The translations under genes were made by a program, and so were the position numbers. DNA of 64,000 nucleotides. Source: Filibacter tadaridae. GTDB taxonomy: Bacteria > Bacillota > Bacilli > Bacillales_A > Planococcaceae. The DNA lies in assembly GCF_900609045.1 (NCBI RefSeq), contig NZ_UXAV01000031.1, positions 1-64,000 of the forward strand, written 5' to 3'. The notes beneath the pieces were generated by a model that saw only the letters and a program-made list of their open reading frames with translations, was not told where the DNA came from and made no database searches. This document shows positions 36,156 to 45,030 of this stretch, piece by piece (the stretch's first letter is position 1; each line of letters opens with the position of its first letter).

Positions 36156-36974
36156 TCATTTAAGTGCACCTTGAGACAACCCTTTCTGCAATTGCTTTTG
36201 TCCGAGAAACAGCAATAACAGCGTAGGAATGATTACTACAATTACACCAGCCATGACCACCCCCCAATCTGTCGACATTTCTTGGGATTGCAATTGTTTC
36301 AAACCGATTTGTACTGTCCGTACTGAACTATTTGTCGTAATCAGCAACGGCCATAGATACATATTCCATGTAGTGAGGAAACCATATGCCCCGAGTGTGA
36401 CCAGGCTTGTTTTCGACACGGGTAAAATGACACGCCAGAAAAAGGCGAACCGGCTCAAGCCAGCAATTTGTGACGCTTCATGCAACTCTTTCGGAATGGT
36501 CTTGAAATGCTGTCTGAGTAAAAACGTACCGAAAGCAAGCGCGAAAAATGGAATCGTGAGGCCCTGATAGGTATTAAGCCAATCCAACTTCTGGATAGTG
36601 AAAAAGTTCGGTATCATCGTCGCTTCCCATGGAATCATCATTGTTGAGATGAACACGAAGAAGATGAAGTCCCGCCCTTTGAACGGCATGAATACAAATG
36701 CGTATGCTGCCAGACTACAAACTAAAAGCTGGCCGAACATGACGCCGACAGATACAACAAAGCTGTTCACCAAGTATTTGACTAACGGAAGTCTGTCAAA
36801 TACCTTGAAATAATTATCCAAACTGAATGATTGCGGGAAAAACTTCCCTTGTAAAATTTCCGGTCCCGTCATGAATGAAATCATGAACGCATACAATACC
36901 GGGAAAAACACAAGCAGTGAAGTGACTGTTAATAGAAAGTAAATCCAGATCTTTTTCGGCAAACTAATTGTCAT
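36156..36974 (-). CDS. ugpE: ABC transporter permease, UgpE-like
   Basis: A 272-residue membrane protein with six hydrophobic segments and the MalG-type EAA loop (ELHEASQIAGLSRFAFFWRVILPVSK). The short periplasmic loops and the FxxWNxYLWPLL motif (TTWNMYLWPLLI) fit the UgpE group. Its start overlaps the ugpA stop by 4 bp, so the two are translationally coupled. The stop overlaps the first possible start of ugpB. Confidence 0.86.
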   Translation of the reverse strand: MTISLPKKIWIYFLLTVTSLLVFFPVLYAFMISFMTGPEILQGKFFPQSFSLDNYFKVFDRLPLVKYLVNSFVVSVGVMFGQLLVCSLAAYAFVFMPFKGRDFIFFVFISTMMIPWEATMIPNFFTIQKLDWLNTYQGLTIPFFALAFGTFLLRQHFKTIPKELHEASQIAGLSRFAFFWRVILPVSKTSLVTLGAYGFLTTWNMYLWPLLITTNSSVRTVQIGLKQLQSQEMSTDWGVVMAGVIVVIIPTLLLLFLGQKQLQKGLSQGALK

Positions 36975-37873
36975 TGGTAATGCACCTTCCTTTCACCAAA
37001 CTTGAATTGAAGGATGGTGACAATAAGAATGATTATGAACAGAATGACTGCCTGCGCACTGGCGGTTCCGAATTGATAATTGATGAATGCTTCACGGTAA
37101 ATCGAATAGACAATCAGATTTGTCGATTGGGAAGGACCGCCTTTCGTCAAAATATCAATTTGCCCGAATGACTGGAATGCATTGATGAGCGATATGGTGA
37201 TGATGAAAAATAATGTAGGTGACAGCATCGGTATCGTTATCCGGCGCAATCTGTAAAAATACCCTGCTCCATCTATTCGGGAACTTTCGTACAGATGTTC
37301 ATCGATATTTTGTAGACCACCTAGTAAGATAAGAAACGAAAAACCGGTATTCATCCAAATCGTTGAAATGGATACTGAAATCAACGCCCATTCCGGGTCT
37401 AGAAGCCACTGAATCTGCGGAAAATTCAACACGCTGAGCACACGATTGAAGACGCCTACACTCGGATGAAACAAAAACAGCCAAATCACAGAAGATGCCG
37501 CAACCGAAATACCCATCGTTGACGAATAAACCGTTCGAAAGAAGCCGATTCCTTTTAACTTTTCATTCGCCAAAAGCGCGAAAAACAATGCGATAATAAT
37601 TCCAATCGGCACGGTATATAAAACAAACAACACCGTAGCTTTCATGCTATTTAAAAATGCAGATGACTCTAGTAAGTAAGCAAAGTTTTCAAAACCGACA
37701 TGAAGGGCGGCTTCCCCATTTTGATTCGTTAGGAAGAAACTTAGGTAAATCGTTCTGAACATCGGGTAGAATACGAACACCGAAAAAAGGATGACAGATG
37801 GCAACAGGTAGAGAAACGCCGTTCTGGCATTTCCCGTTCTTCTCCAAATCCCCGGCTTCACATGCGTATTCAT
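36971..37873 (-). CDS. ugpA: ABC transporter permease, UgpA-like
   Basis: A 300-residue MalF-type permease with six membrane segments and no large periplasmic insertion, as in UgpA. The EAA loop reads LYESSRIDGAGYFYRLRRITIPMLSPT. It overlaps ugpC upstream and ugpE downstream by 4 bp each (ATGA), a tightly packed operon. Confidence 0.86.
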   Translation of the reverse strand: MNTHVKPGIWRRTGNARTAFLYLLPSVILFSVFVFYPMFRTIYLSFFLTNQNGEAALHVGFENFAYLLESSAFLNSMKATVLFVLYTVPIGIIIALFFALLANEKLKGIGFFRTVYSSTMGISVAASSVIWLFLFHPSVGVFNRVLSVLNFPQIQWLLDPEWALISVSISTIWMNTGFSFLILLGGLQNIDEHLYESSRIDGAGYFYRLRRITIPMLSPTLFFIITISLINAFQSFGQIDILTKGGPSQSTNLIVYSIYREAFINYQFGTASAQAVILFIIILIVTILQFKFGERKVHYQ

Positions 37874-39003
37874 AGAAGTACCTCTTTGCCAAAAACAAAG
37901 TTACCAAGATCTGTCGGCTTTTTGATCAATTCACCTGTGTCTGCTTCAAAAATACAAAGTGATCCGGTATCTATGAGAATCGGAATTCTATCTCCACTAT
38001 CGATATGCCATTGACCGCTCCATTTAGCCATCCACTCATTGCCGCCCAATTCAAATGAAAATACCGTTTCGTTTCCTAAAACTTCTACATTCGTGACTTC
38101 CACATAGAACTTATCAGCTTCAGGTGTATCTTTTGTTGCGGGTCGTAAATGTTCCGGCCTTATGCCTGCAATCAGTTCGGAACTTGGATGGCTATAGTTT
38201 TCATTAGCAGGAAGGGCTAAATGCCAGGTATCCCCGATGAGTAGCGTAGATGACACGCTATCGTTCTTTGCACTTGCTAAATTCATAGGAGGTGAACCGA
38301 TGAACGTAGCTACAAATGGATTGGCAGGATTATTATAAATGTCAATTGGTTTACCGACTTGTTGAATTTTTCCTTCGTGAAGAATCATGATGCGATCTCC
38401 CATTGTCATCGCTTCGACTTGATCATGCGTTACGTAGATCATCGTGATACCGAGCGTTCGCTGAATCCGTCTGATTTCCATACGCATATGCGCACGTAAT
38501 TTTGCATCTAGGTTTGATAGCGGCTCATCCATTAAACAAATGGGCGATTCACTTACAATGGCACGGGCCAATGCGACACGCTGCCGCTGACCACCTGATA
38601 GTTCACGAGGTTTACGTTGCAGAAATTCCGTAAGCCCCAGCATTTCTGCTACATCTTCTGCTCGTTTTTGTTGAACAGGCTTTTTCACTTTTTTCACATC
38701 AAGTCCGAATGCAATATTTTGTTGGACCGTAAGATGGGGATAGAGCGCATAGTTTTGAAAGACCATCGATAATTCGCGTTTATTGGGCGGCAAACCATTC
38801 GCCACTTTGTCGCCGATTTTAAGCGTGCCGCTCGTAATTTCCTCTAACCCTGCAATCATTCGAAGCATTGTACTTTTTCCGCAACCAGAAGGGCCAACAA
38901 GTACGAAAAATTCTCCAGGTTCAATCGTCACGTTTATACCGGAAATGACGTCAATTTGTTTATCGTATGATTTAGACAGGTCAATAAGTTCCACTCTCTT
39001 CAC
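37870..39003 (-). CDS. ugpC: ABC transporter ATP-binding protein, UgpC/MsmX-like
   Basis: A 377-residue ATPase of the CUT1 sugar family. Walker A GPSGCGKST, Q-loop MVFQNYALYPHLTV, signature LSGGQRQRVALARAIV, Walker B CLMDEPLSNLDAKLR and switch VTHDQVEAMTMGDRI are intact. A C-terminal TOBE domain (about 240-377) follows. GTG start with AAGGAGCTGAATCGC upstream. First gene of the operon; having a dedicated ATPase is typical for ugp but not for most Bacillus sugar importers, which share MsmX. Confidence 0.9.
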   Translation of the reverse strand: MKRVELIDLSKSYDKQIDVISGINVTIEPGEFFVLVGPSGCGKSTMLRMIAGLEEITSGTLKIGDKVANGLPPNKRELSMVFQNYALYPHLTVQQNIAFGLDVKKVKKPVQQKRAEDVAEMLGLTEFLQRKPRELSGGQRQRVALARAIVSESPICLMDEPLSNLDAKLRAHMRMEIRRIQRTLGITMIYVTHDQVEAMTMGDRIMILHEGKIQQVGKPIDIYNNPANPFVATFIGSPPMNLASAKNDSVSSTLLIGDTWHLALPANENYSHPSSELIAGIRPEHLRPATKDTPEADKFYVEVTNVEVLGNETVFSFELGGNEWMAKWSGQWHIDSGDRIPILIDTGSLCIFEADTGELIKKPTDLGNFVFGKEVLL

Positions 39004-39115
39004 GCGATTCAGCTCCTTTTGTCAGTAAACCGGGTTATCACTTTCCACATTATTCACATTACTCTGTTACTCTATATATATATGTTTCGATAGAAGGAGG
39101 CGTTTCACCTTCCTA

Positions 39116-39132
39116 TTTACAAAGTCTTTACA
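39116..39132. promoter_or_regulatory. possible PhoP (or WalR) direct-repeat box, glpQ/ugp intergenic region
   Basis: TTTACA at 39116 and again at 39127, separated by five bases, fits the PhoP consensus TTHACA-N5-TTHACA on the plus strand. The reverse complement (TGTAAA-N5-TGTAAA) equally fits WalR toward ugpC. A promoter-like TTCACA (39053-39058) and TATATA (39075-39082) lie upstream, so the box would fall in the glpQ leader. glpQ belongs to the Pho regulon in B. subtilis. Confidence 0.4.
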
Positions 39133-39156
39133 ATTAGATTGGGAGGTACATTTGCA

Positions 39157-40032
39157 ATGAAAAAAATTTTTTTATTCATTGTTCTATTATTTGCCTATGG
39201 TTGTATATTTCCATCGGCAAATCGAGCCACTTTACCGGACGATGAATTCCTCGTTATCGCCCACCGTGGTGCTTCCGCTTATGCGCCCGGACACACACTT
39301 GCAGCTTATGAACTTGCGCAGCGAATGGGGACGGATTATATCGAACTTGATTTGCATTTGACTAAAGACGGAAAACTTGTCGCTTTACATAATACGGTAG
39401 TTAATCTACGGGACAAAGAACATTTGGTGGCAAACATCAATTTCGACGAACTTCAGCTTTATTTCCCAGGAAATGAGTTCAACAAAAATAACCCGGAGTA
39501 TGCATTACCTGAATTCGAACGGCTGCCCGTTGTCGATTTTGAAACAATTCTTGACCATTTTGGGGACACGGTGAATTATTACATCGAAATAAAATCCCCG
39601 AAATCGTATCCAGGTATAGAAAAGAAGGTCGTCCGCCAGTTAAGGAAGCATGACCTCATAGGCAGGGATGACCTACTACCGAAAGTAATCATCCAATCCT
39701 TTGGAGAAACTAGTCTCCGAAAAATATTCGCTATGGAACCTTCCATTCCGTTAATTAAACTATATGCATTCGACAAAATAGCTTCATTATCAAAAAAGGA
39801 ACGGCAGCAACTCGTGCAATATGCGGCTGGCGTGGGGGTGAACGCAAAGACAGTGACAAATGCATTCGTCGAAACCATGCATCAAGAAGGATTGCATGTC
39901 CATCCTTATACAGTGAATAATGAAAAAATGATGCGAACGCTCAAGGAACTTGGCGTAAATGGCCTATTTACGGATAAACCCGATTTGGCGATTCGTGTAA
40001 AAAAGAACAAAAGCAGTATGGACTCTGATTGA
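39157..40032 (+). CDS. glpQ: glycerophosphodiester phosphodiesterase
   Basis: Hydrolyses glycerophosphodiesters (or glycerol-phosphate teichoic chains) to glycerol 3-phosphate. The 291-residue protein has a signal ending FAYGC, a probable lipoprotein cleavage site, then the TIM-barrel GDPD domain: FLVIAHRGASAYAPGHT, DYIELDLHLTKDGKLVALHN (metal Glu and Asp, catalytic His), YIEIKSPKSYPG and the late HPYTVNN. ATG at 39157 is preferred over TTG at 39139 because GGGAGG lies 10 bases before it. It is divergent from ugpCAEB, which probably imports the product, forming a phosphodiester-scavenging unit. Confidence 0.9.
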   Translation: MKKIFLFIVLLFAYGCIFPSANRATLPDDEFLVIAHRGASAYAPGHTLAAYELAQRMGTDYIELDLHLTKDGKLVALHNTVVNLRDKEHLVANINFDELQLYFPGNEFNKNNPEYALPEFERLPVVDFETILDHFGDTVNYYIEIKSPKSYPGIEKKVVRQLRKHDLIGRDDLLPKVIIQSFGETSLRKIFAMEPSIPLIKLYAFDKIASLSKKERQQLVQYAAGVGVNAKTVTNAFVETMHQEGLHVHPYTVNNEKMMRTLKELGVNGLFTDKPDLAIRVKKNKSSMDSD

Positions 40033-40049
40033 GTTCCATACTGCTTATT
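40011..40049. terminator. terminator between glpQ and the acyl-CoA ligase
   Basis: AGCAGTATGGA pairs perfectly with TCCATACTGCT. It overlaps the glpQ stop codon. T-rich DNA lies on the minus-strand side. Confidence 0.8.
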
Positions 40050-40055
40050 TAATGT

Positions 40056-41564
40056 TTATGCTTTTATAGGTTCACGTAACGTCATTTTCAATACTTTGCC
40101 GCTCGCATTCCGTGGAAGGGTGTCAAGAAACTCAATTACAGCCGGAATTTTGAAAGAGGCAAGTCGTTCTTTGCAAAAATCGATGACAGCTTGTTCCGTA
40201 AGTGTCTTGCCTTCTTTTAATACGACGAAAGCTTTAGGAACTTCACCATAAATTTCATGCGGTATGCCAATGATTGCTGCCTCAAGCACCTCCGGAATCG
40301 CATACAAGGCTTCTTCCACTTCTACTGGATAGATATTTTCTCCACTGCGGATGATCATATCTTTTTTACGGTCGACTATATATAGTAAGCCTTCTTCATC
40401 AAAACGACCGAGATCTCCGCTATACATCCAACCATCCTTCAATGATCGTGCCGTTTCATCATCGTTTTTCAAATAACCTTTCATTACTTGGGGTCCTTTC
40501 ACAACAATTTCACCGACTTGCTCCACGTCCAGCTGGCGCCCAAACTCATCAACCACTTTAACCTCGGTTTGTGGAAGCGGTTCGCCCACTGACCCGATTT
40601 TGGATATAGCAAAATGATCTTTCAGCGTCGTTGCAGCTGGGGAATTTTCCGTTTGCCCATACAAGTTCTGCACATTTACCTCCGGGAACAACGCTTTCAC
40701 TTTTTTCACCAGTTCATAAGGCATCGGCGCGGCCCCGTAGCAGAACAGTCGCATATCGGGCAACTTCGCTTCTTTTAGGGCAGGTGTGTTAAGAAGAATG
40801 CTGTACATTGCAGGTACGCCAAAAAAGATTGTCGCATGTTTCTGCTCCATGGTGCGAATTGTCGCTTCAGGAGAGAATGCCTCTTCAATAATGACCATTC
40901 CCCCTTTAAAAATGACGGGAATGCTAAACACATGGCTCGCTGCACAATGAAAGAGCGGCGTTACAATATGCATTCGGTCTTGGGCGGTCATCTCCATCGA
41001 TTCACTCCAGATTTCCGCTACCGCCGAAACATTTCGATTCGTCAACATAACCCCTTTGGGACGTCCAGTCGTACCTGACGTATAAAAGACAACGGCTGTA
41101 TCATTGTCTGTCGCTTCATGTATTTTTGCGGAACGTGGGTTGCCGTCAATGATTTCTTCGAATTTCCCGGGTAATTGTCCGATGACGATTTGATCTTGTA
41201 AAGCGGGCAACTTGCCTTTTAGTGAATCCATTACATGTGCAAGCCGCTCATCATAAATAATCCCGCGTGCCTCCGAATGGGTCAAAATATACGCTGTTTC
41301 CGTGGCAGTTAGCTTTGTATTAATGGGCAACACAGTGAATCCTCCAATTTGGCAGGCATAGTAACCAATCAAAAACGAATCGGAGTTCATCAAATAAAGT
41401 GCGAGAATGTCATTTTTTCCATAACCTAGTTCTTGAAAGTAACTCGCCAAGTTTTCTGCTTTTCGGTAAAAGTCTCCATATGAAGTTACTTTTCCTTTAA
41501 ATGAAGTGATGCACTTTTCAGGGTTCGATTTGGCAACCAGTTTCAACTTCTCCGCTATATACAT
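40056..41564 (-). CDS. long-chain acyl-CoA synthetase (LcfB/YhfL-like)
   Basis: Activates fatty acids with ATP and CoA. The 502-residue sequence has the ANL-family motifs: TAVVFYTSGTTGRPKGVMLTNRN (P-loop), LYGQTENSPAATT (A5), GWMYSGDLGRFDEEGLLYIVDRKKDMIIRSGENIYPVEVE (A8 hinge) and the adenylation lysine in LPRNASGKVLK. The ATG at 41564 is 7 bases after AGGGGA; a TTG at 41570 is too close. B. subtilis YhfL (LcfB) lies near lplJ; here that gene lies 40 kb away. Its promoter must lie in the 75 bp before the 42-bp repeat array, or inside the array. Confidence 0.85.
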   Translation of the reverse strand: MYIAEKLKLVAKSNPEKCITSFKGKVTSYGDFYRKAENLASYFQELGYGKNDILALYLMNSDSFLIGYYACQIGGFTVLPINTKLTATETAYILTHSEARGIIYDERLAHVMDSLKGKLPALQDQIVIGQLPGKFEEIIDGNPRSAKIHEATDNDTAVVFYTSGTTGRPKGVMLTNRNVSAVAEIWSESMEMTAQDRMHIVTPLFHCAASHVFSIPVIFKGGMVIIEEAFSPEATIRTMEQKHATIFFGVPAMYSILLNTPALKEAKLPDMRLFCYGAAPMPYELVKKVKALFPEVNVQNLYGQTENSPAATTLKDHFAISKIGSVGEPLPQTEVKVVDEFGRQLDVEQVGEIVVKGPQVMKGYLKNDDETARSLKDGWMYSGDLGRFDEEGLLYIVDRKKDMIIRSGENIYPVEVEEALYAIPEVLEAAIIGIPHEIYGEVPKAFVVLKEGKTLTEQAVIDFCKERLASFKIPAVIEFLDTLPRNASGKVLKMTLREPIKA

Positions 41565-41651
41565 CCGCAAATCCCCTTTCTTCTTACTTTTATAGTATAC
41601 AGTTACTAGACTATTATGAGTAGTTCAATAACCATTTGCGAGGGTACTACA

Positions 41652-42105
41652 ATTGATTGCTTCGACAACTCGATTGGGCGCGCGGACACTCCCATTGATC
41701 ATTTCGGCAACATGTTTGAGCGCGCGGGTACTATCTTCGATCGCTTCAGCAACACTTTTGAGCGCGCGGGTACTATCCTTGATCGCTTCAGCAACATATT
41801 TGAGCGCGCGGGCACGCTGTTTGATCGCTTCGACAACCCGATTGAGCGCGCGTGCACGCTGTTTGATCGCTTCGGCAACATCTTTGAGCGCGCGGGCACT
41901 ATCTTCGATCGCTTCGGCAACATCTTTGAGCGCGCGGGCACTATCTTCGATCGCTTCGGCAACATCTTTGAGCGCGCGGGCACGCTCTTTGATCGCTTCG
42001 ACTACATCTTTGAGCGCGCGGGCACGCTGTTTGATCGCTTCGACAACCCGATTGAGCGCGCGGGTACTATCTTTGATCGCTTCAGTAACACTTTTGAGCG
42101 CGCGG
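41652..42105. repeat. 42-bp tandem repeat array, about 11 units
   Basis: Eleven head-to-tail units start every 42 bases from 41652 (the last is partial, ending at the terminator), and a degenerate trace lies just upstream. The invariant core is GATCGCTTC ... CAAC ... TTTGAGCGCGCGGG; variable positions are the three bases after GCTTC and the last six bases. Units 6, 7 and 8 are almost identical, which suggests recent local amplification. The same core occurs at 1-126. The array fills the space between the acyl-CoA ligase promoter side and the aminotransferase terminator. Confidence 0.93.
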
Positions 42106-42156
42106 CAAAAAAACTACCCATTAAGTCTGCGTTACTAGACTCAATGGGTAGTTTTG
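42106..42156 (-). terminator. terminator of the aminotransferase gene
   Basis: On the minus strand AACTACCCATT-AGTCT pairs with AGACT-AATGGGTAGTT and is followed by seven T. It abuts the repeat array. Confidence 0.92.
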
Positions 42157-42166
42157 ATGATTCATC

Positions 42167-43333
42167 TTAAACTAACGCGGATAGTTGTTCATTAAAACAC
42201 TTTACTGCGTTGGTGGTATCCACTGTATGGCCGAGCTCATTCAAAGTCTCACCAATCAATTCAACCGCTTTTTCCAGCATGGCTTCTGTTGTGTTGCCCA
42301 TATGGCCGATGCGGAAGGCTTTACCCGCTAAATGTGCGAGAGCGCCTGCTACGATGATGCCTTTTTTTGCAAGTGTTCGCCGAAATGCGGCATCATCCAC
42401 GCCTTCAGGGTACACTATACAACTGAGTGTCGAGGCAGCAACTTCCTCGACAGCCAGCGGTTTCATGCCGTATTCTTTAAGGGCAGTACGCACCGCTTTA
42501 CCGAATGCGTTGTGACGTACTACTCTTTTATCCATGCCTTCTTCAAGAACAAGGCGCATGCCTTCAACATAACCGTAAATTAAGTTTACTGGCGGCGTGG
42601 CAAAATAGTTGGCTGGGTCATGCATGACAGGAATCCAATTTTGAATGTCGCAATAATAGGCAGAGACACGTTCAATTTGTTTCCGTGCAGTTAACGCGGT
42701 TTGATTGAACGTAACGATTGCCAAGCCCGGTGGTACGCCGATTGCTTTTTGTGAACCTGATAGCACAACGTCAATCTTATAGTCCGGGTTGCCATATTCC
42801 TTGCTCATATCCTCATCCATCGCAGCTGTTGCGCAGACACCATCCAAAATTACGAGCGCTCCGTGTTTTTTTATGATCGGAACGAGCATATCCAGATCAG
42901 CTACAACACCAGTGGACGTATCAGCATGTGTGATTGTAACTGCCTTATACGCCCCCTGAGCTAGCTTCGCTTCCACTTCTTCTGGTGATACCTGCTTGCC
43001 CCATTCCGCCTGCAGCACATCGACTTCGATTCCGAAAGCCTCTCCCAGTTTAATGAAACGATCCCCAAAGTAACCTTGGCTAAGAATTAAGAGCTTCTCA
43101 CCTGCCGCAACTGTATTAACAAGTGCCATTTCCATGGAAATCGTCCCCGAACCGGCAACGACAAACACTTCACCATCCGTTTTCAACATCGTCCGGGTCT
43201 GTTCAATCGCTTGTTTATAAATAGCAACAAACCGTGGATCGGTATGCCCCCTTGTTTCACCTGCCATCGCATCATAGATTGAATCGACAACTGGCGTCGG
43301 ACCAGGTATCAGCAACATCTCTTCATTACGCAT
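42167..43333 (-). CDS. alanine--glyoxylate / serine--pyruvate aminotransferase family protein
   Basis: A 388-residue class V PLP-dependent aminotransferase. LIPGPTPVVDSIYDAM opens the protein, GSGTISMEMALVNT is the cofactor phosphate region, LDGVCATAAMDEDM holds the PLP-ring aspartate, and SGSQKAIGVPPGLAIV carries the Schiff-base lysine. It may transaminate glyoxylate with alanine or serine, or act as PucG-like ureidoglycine aminotransferase; the sequence does not decide. MRNEEMLLIPG is chosen since AAGGAGGAATATA precedes it. It lies next to isocitrate lyase, which produces glyoxylate, supporting a glyoxylate role. Confidence 0.82.
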   Translation of the reverse strand: MRNEEMLLIPGPTPVVDSIYDAMAGETRGHTDPRFVAIYKQAIEQTRTMLKTDGEVFVVAGSGTISMEMALVNTVAAGEKLLILSQGYFGDRFIKLGEAFGIEVDVLQAEWGKQVSPEEVEAKLAQGAYKAVTITHADTSTGVVADLDMLVPIIKKHGALVILDGVCATAAMDEDMSKEYGNPDYKIDVVLSGSQKAIGVPPGLAIVTFNQTALTARKQIERVSAYYCDIQNWIPVMHDPANYFATPPVNLIYGYVEGMRLVLEEGMDKRVVRHNAFGKAVRTALKEYGMKPLAVEEVAASTLSCIVYPEGVDDAAFRRTLAKKGIIVAGALAHLAGKAFRIGHMGNTTEAMLEKAVELIGETLNELGHTVDTTNAVKCFNEQLSALV

Positions 43334-43444
43334 TATATTCCTCCTTACATATGTCAAAACAGAATTGATTTGCATTTACATAATAACTTCGAGAACAAAC
43401 GCAAAACCCCTTTGATTCATGTCGCCCATTCACGCCAATGAAAA

Positions 43445-43480
43445 GCGGCTTTATCCCTCACATGTGAGAATAAAGCCGCA
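43445..43480 (-). terminator. terminator of the aceA-microprotein operon
   Basis: On the minus strand GCGGCTTTAT...CTCACA pairs with TGTGAG...ATAAAGCCGC, then TTTTC. Confidence 0.85.
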
Positions 43481-43486
43481 TCCCTA

Positions 43487-43615
43487 TTATTCTTCATTCA
43501 TGCCTATGCAACGTTCGCATTCATATAGCTGGGACTCGACCTGCTCAACAATTTCACAACCGCATTCACGACAGATTTTGCTTGGCAGTTCTTTTCTATT
43601 GTTAGTTGTTTGCAT
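43487..43615 (-). CDS. YhfH-like zinc-ribbon microprotein downstream of aceA
   Basis: A 42-residue protein, too short for usual gene calling. It has CRECGCEIVEQ followed by YECERCIGMNEE, two CxxC pairs that probably bind zinc. The order LPxKxCxxCGxEIxEQ...C..C is that of the YhfH proteins at 1.7-2.0 kb, although the N-terminal hydrophobic helix is absent. GGAGGAGATCCATT is a strong ribosome binding site. It starts 27 bp after the aceA stop with no terminator between, so it is very likely co-transcribed with isocitrate lyase. Function unknown. Confidence 0.75.
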   Translation of the reverse strand: MQTTNNRKELPSKICRECGCEIVEQVESQLYECERCIGMNEE

Positions 43616-43641
43616 AATGGATCTCCTCCAATTTATATTTT

Positions 43642-44922
43642 TTAAGCAAATTGAGCGACTTCCGTTGACCCTTTCATAGCAGTGGTAGACGATTGTCCGC
43701 CGGAAATGACTTGTGATACTTCATCGAAATAGCCTGTGCCCACTTCACGTTGGTGACGTGTCGCTGTGTAGCCTTTTTGTTCATTAGCAAACTCAGCTTG
43801 TTGCAATTTTGAGTATGCAGCCATGCCATTGTCTTTGTAGTCATGCGCTAAGTTGAACATGCTGTGATTCAATGAGTGGAAACCGGCAAGTGTGACGAAT
43901 TGGAATTTATAACCCATTTTACCAAGTTCGACTTGATACTTCGAAATTGTTTCTTCATCGATGTTCGCCTTCCAGTTGAATGAAGGTGAGCAGTTGTAAG
44001 CAAGCATTTTTCCCGGGAATTCAGCATGGATGGCATCCGCAAATTGCTGTGCTTCTTCGAGTGATGGATGCGACGTTTCACACCAGACAAGGTCTGCGTA
44101 TTTCGCATAGGCAAGGCCACGTGCAATTGCTTGGTCAATACCTGGTTTTGTACGGAAAAATCCTTCAGGTGTGCGTTCGCCTGTGATGAAATCCTTATCG
44201 ACTGGGTCGATATCACTTGTGATCAAATCAGCTGCATCCGCATCCGTACGCGCAATAAGAAGCGTCGGTACACCGAGAACGTCTGCCGCAAGTCTTGCTG
44301 CAATCAGGTTGCGAATTGCATTTTGTGTCGGCAATAAAACTTTACCGCCTAAATGGCCACATTTTTTCTCAGAAGCCAACTGGTCTTCCAAGTGAACGCC
44401 TGCAGCTCCGGCTTCAATCATGCCTTTCATCAGTTCGTAAACGTTAAGCGGTCCGCCAAAACCTGCCTCGGCATCTGCTACGATTGGCGCGAACCAGTCA
44501 AAACCATCATCGCGTCCTTCTGCATGATCGATTTGATCTGCACGTTGAAGTGCTTGGTTGATGCGTTTTACAACTGAAGGGACACTATTTGCCGGGTAAA
44601 GACTTTGGTCAGGATACATTTGTCCGGAAAGATTTGCATCCGCAGCCACTTGCCAACCACTTAGATAGATTGCTTGTAGGCCTGCTTTTACTTGTTGGAC
44701 AGCTTGATTGCCCGTAAGTGCACCGAGTGAGTTAATGAAATCTTCTTCATGTAGTGATTTCCAAAGTCGTTCAGAACCTTTACGTGCCAGTGTGTGTTCA
44801 ATTTGTAGTGAGCCGCGTAATTTCACAACTTCTTCAGCTGTGTAACCCCGCTCAATTCCTTGCCACCTGCTATCCTCTGCCCAGCTCTTCTCCAATTGTG
44901 CTACCTGATCTTGTCTTGTCAT
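43642..44922 (-). CDS. aceA: isocitrate lyase
   Basis: Cleaves isocitrate to succinate and glyoxylate, the entry step of the glyoxylate shunt. The 426-residue protein carries the catalytic [13 protein letters not shown] loop, [31 protein letters not shown], and [13 protein letters not shown]. The ATG at 44922 is preferred; an upstream GTG directly abuts the AAGGTG site. No malate synthase gene is in the window. A zinc-ribbon microprotein follows in the same operon and a LytTR regulator is divergent. Confidence 0.94.
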   Translation of the reverse strand: MTRQDQVAQLEKSWAEDSRWQGIERGYTAEEVVKLRGSLQIEHTLARKGSERLWKSLHEEDFINSLGALTGNQAVQQVKAGLQAIYLSGWQVAADANLSGQMYPDQSLYPANSVPSVVKRINQALQRADQIDHAEGRDDGFDWFAPIVADAEAGFGGPLNVYELMKGMIEAGAAGVHLEDQLASEKKCGHLGGKVLLPTQNAIRNLIAARLAADVLGVPTLLIARTDADAADLITSDIDPVDKDFITGERTPEGFFRTKPGIDQAIARGLAYAKYADLVWCETSHPSLEEAQQFADAIHAEFPGKMLAYNCSPSFNWKANIDEETISKYQVELGKMGYKFQFVTLAGFHSLNHSMFNLAHDYKDNGMAAYSKLQQAEFANEQKGYTATRHQREVGTGYFDEVSQVISGGQSSTTAMKGSTEVAQFA

Positions 44923-44994
44923 TATTCCATCCACACCTTCCGAGTTAGTTGAATTTCATAGATTTCAAAAATAATTCTTTCTTTCTGTGCCACA

Positions 44995-45030
44995 ACAGTT
45001 ATAGTTGTTATATAGTAATATATAACAGTA
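44995..45030. promoter_or_regulatory. possible regulator-binding repeats between aceA and the LytTR gene
   Basis: ACAGTT (44995-45000) and ACAGTA (45025-45030) flank a palindromic AT-rich stretch (GTTATATAGTAATATATAAC). LytTR proteins bind ACAGTT-like direct repeats, but normally with closer spacing. The divergent layout makes autoregulation or aceA control possible. Confidence 0.3.

Larger units (their letters stand above)
41616..42170 (+). other. open frame across the 42-bp array, coding status doubtful
   Basis: The plus strand is open for 184 codons from ATG at 41616, giving about ten copies of a 14-residue unit such as FDRFGNIFERAGTI. A second plus frame and one minus frame through the array are also open, as expected when a 42-bp unit lacks stops. 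There is no ribosome binding site before the ATG, unit differences change amino acids as often as not, and the last 60 bases run through the terminator of the converging aminotransferase. I treat it as a repeat, not a gene. Confidence 0.5.

Noticed and set aside
41652-42105. CRISPR array
   Set aside because: Units are contiguous 42-bp tandem repeats with no unique spacers, and no cas genes are present.
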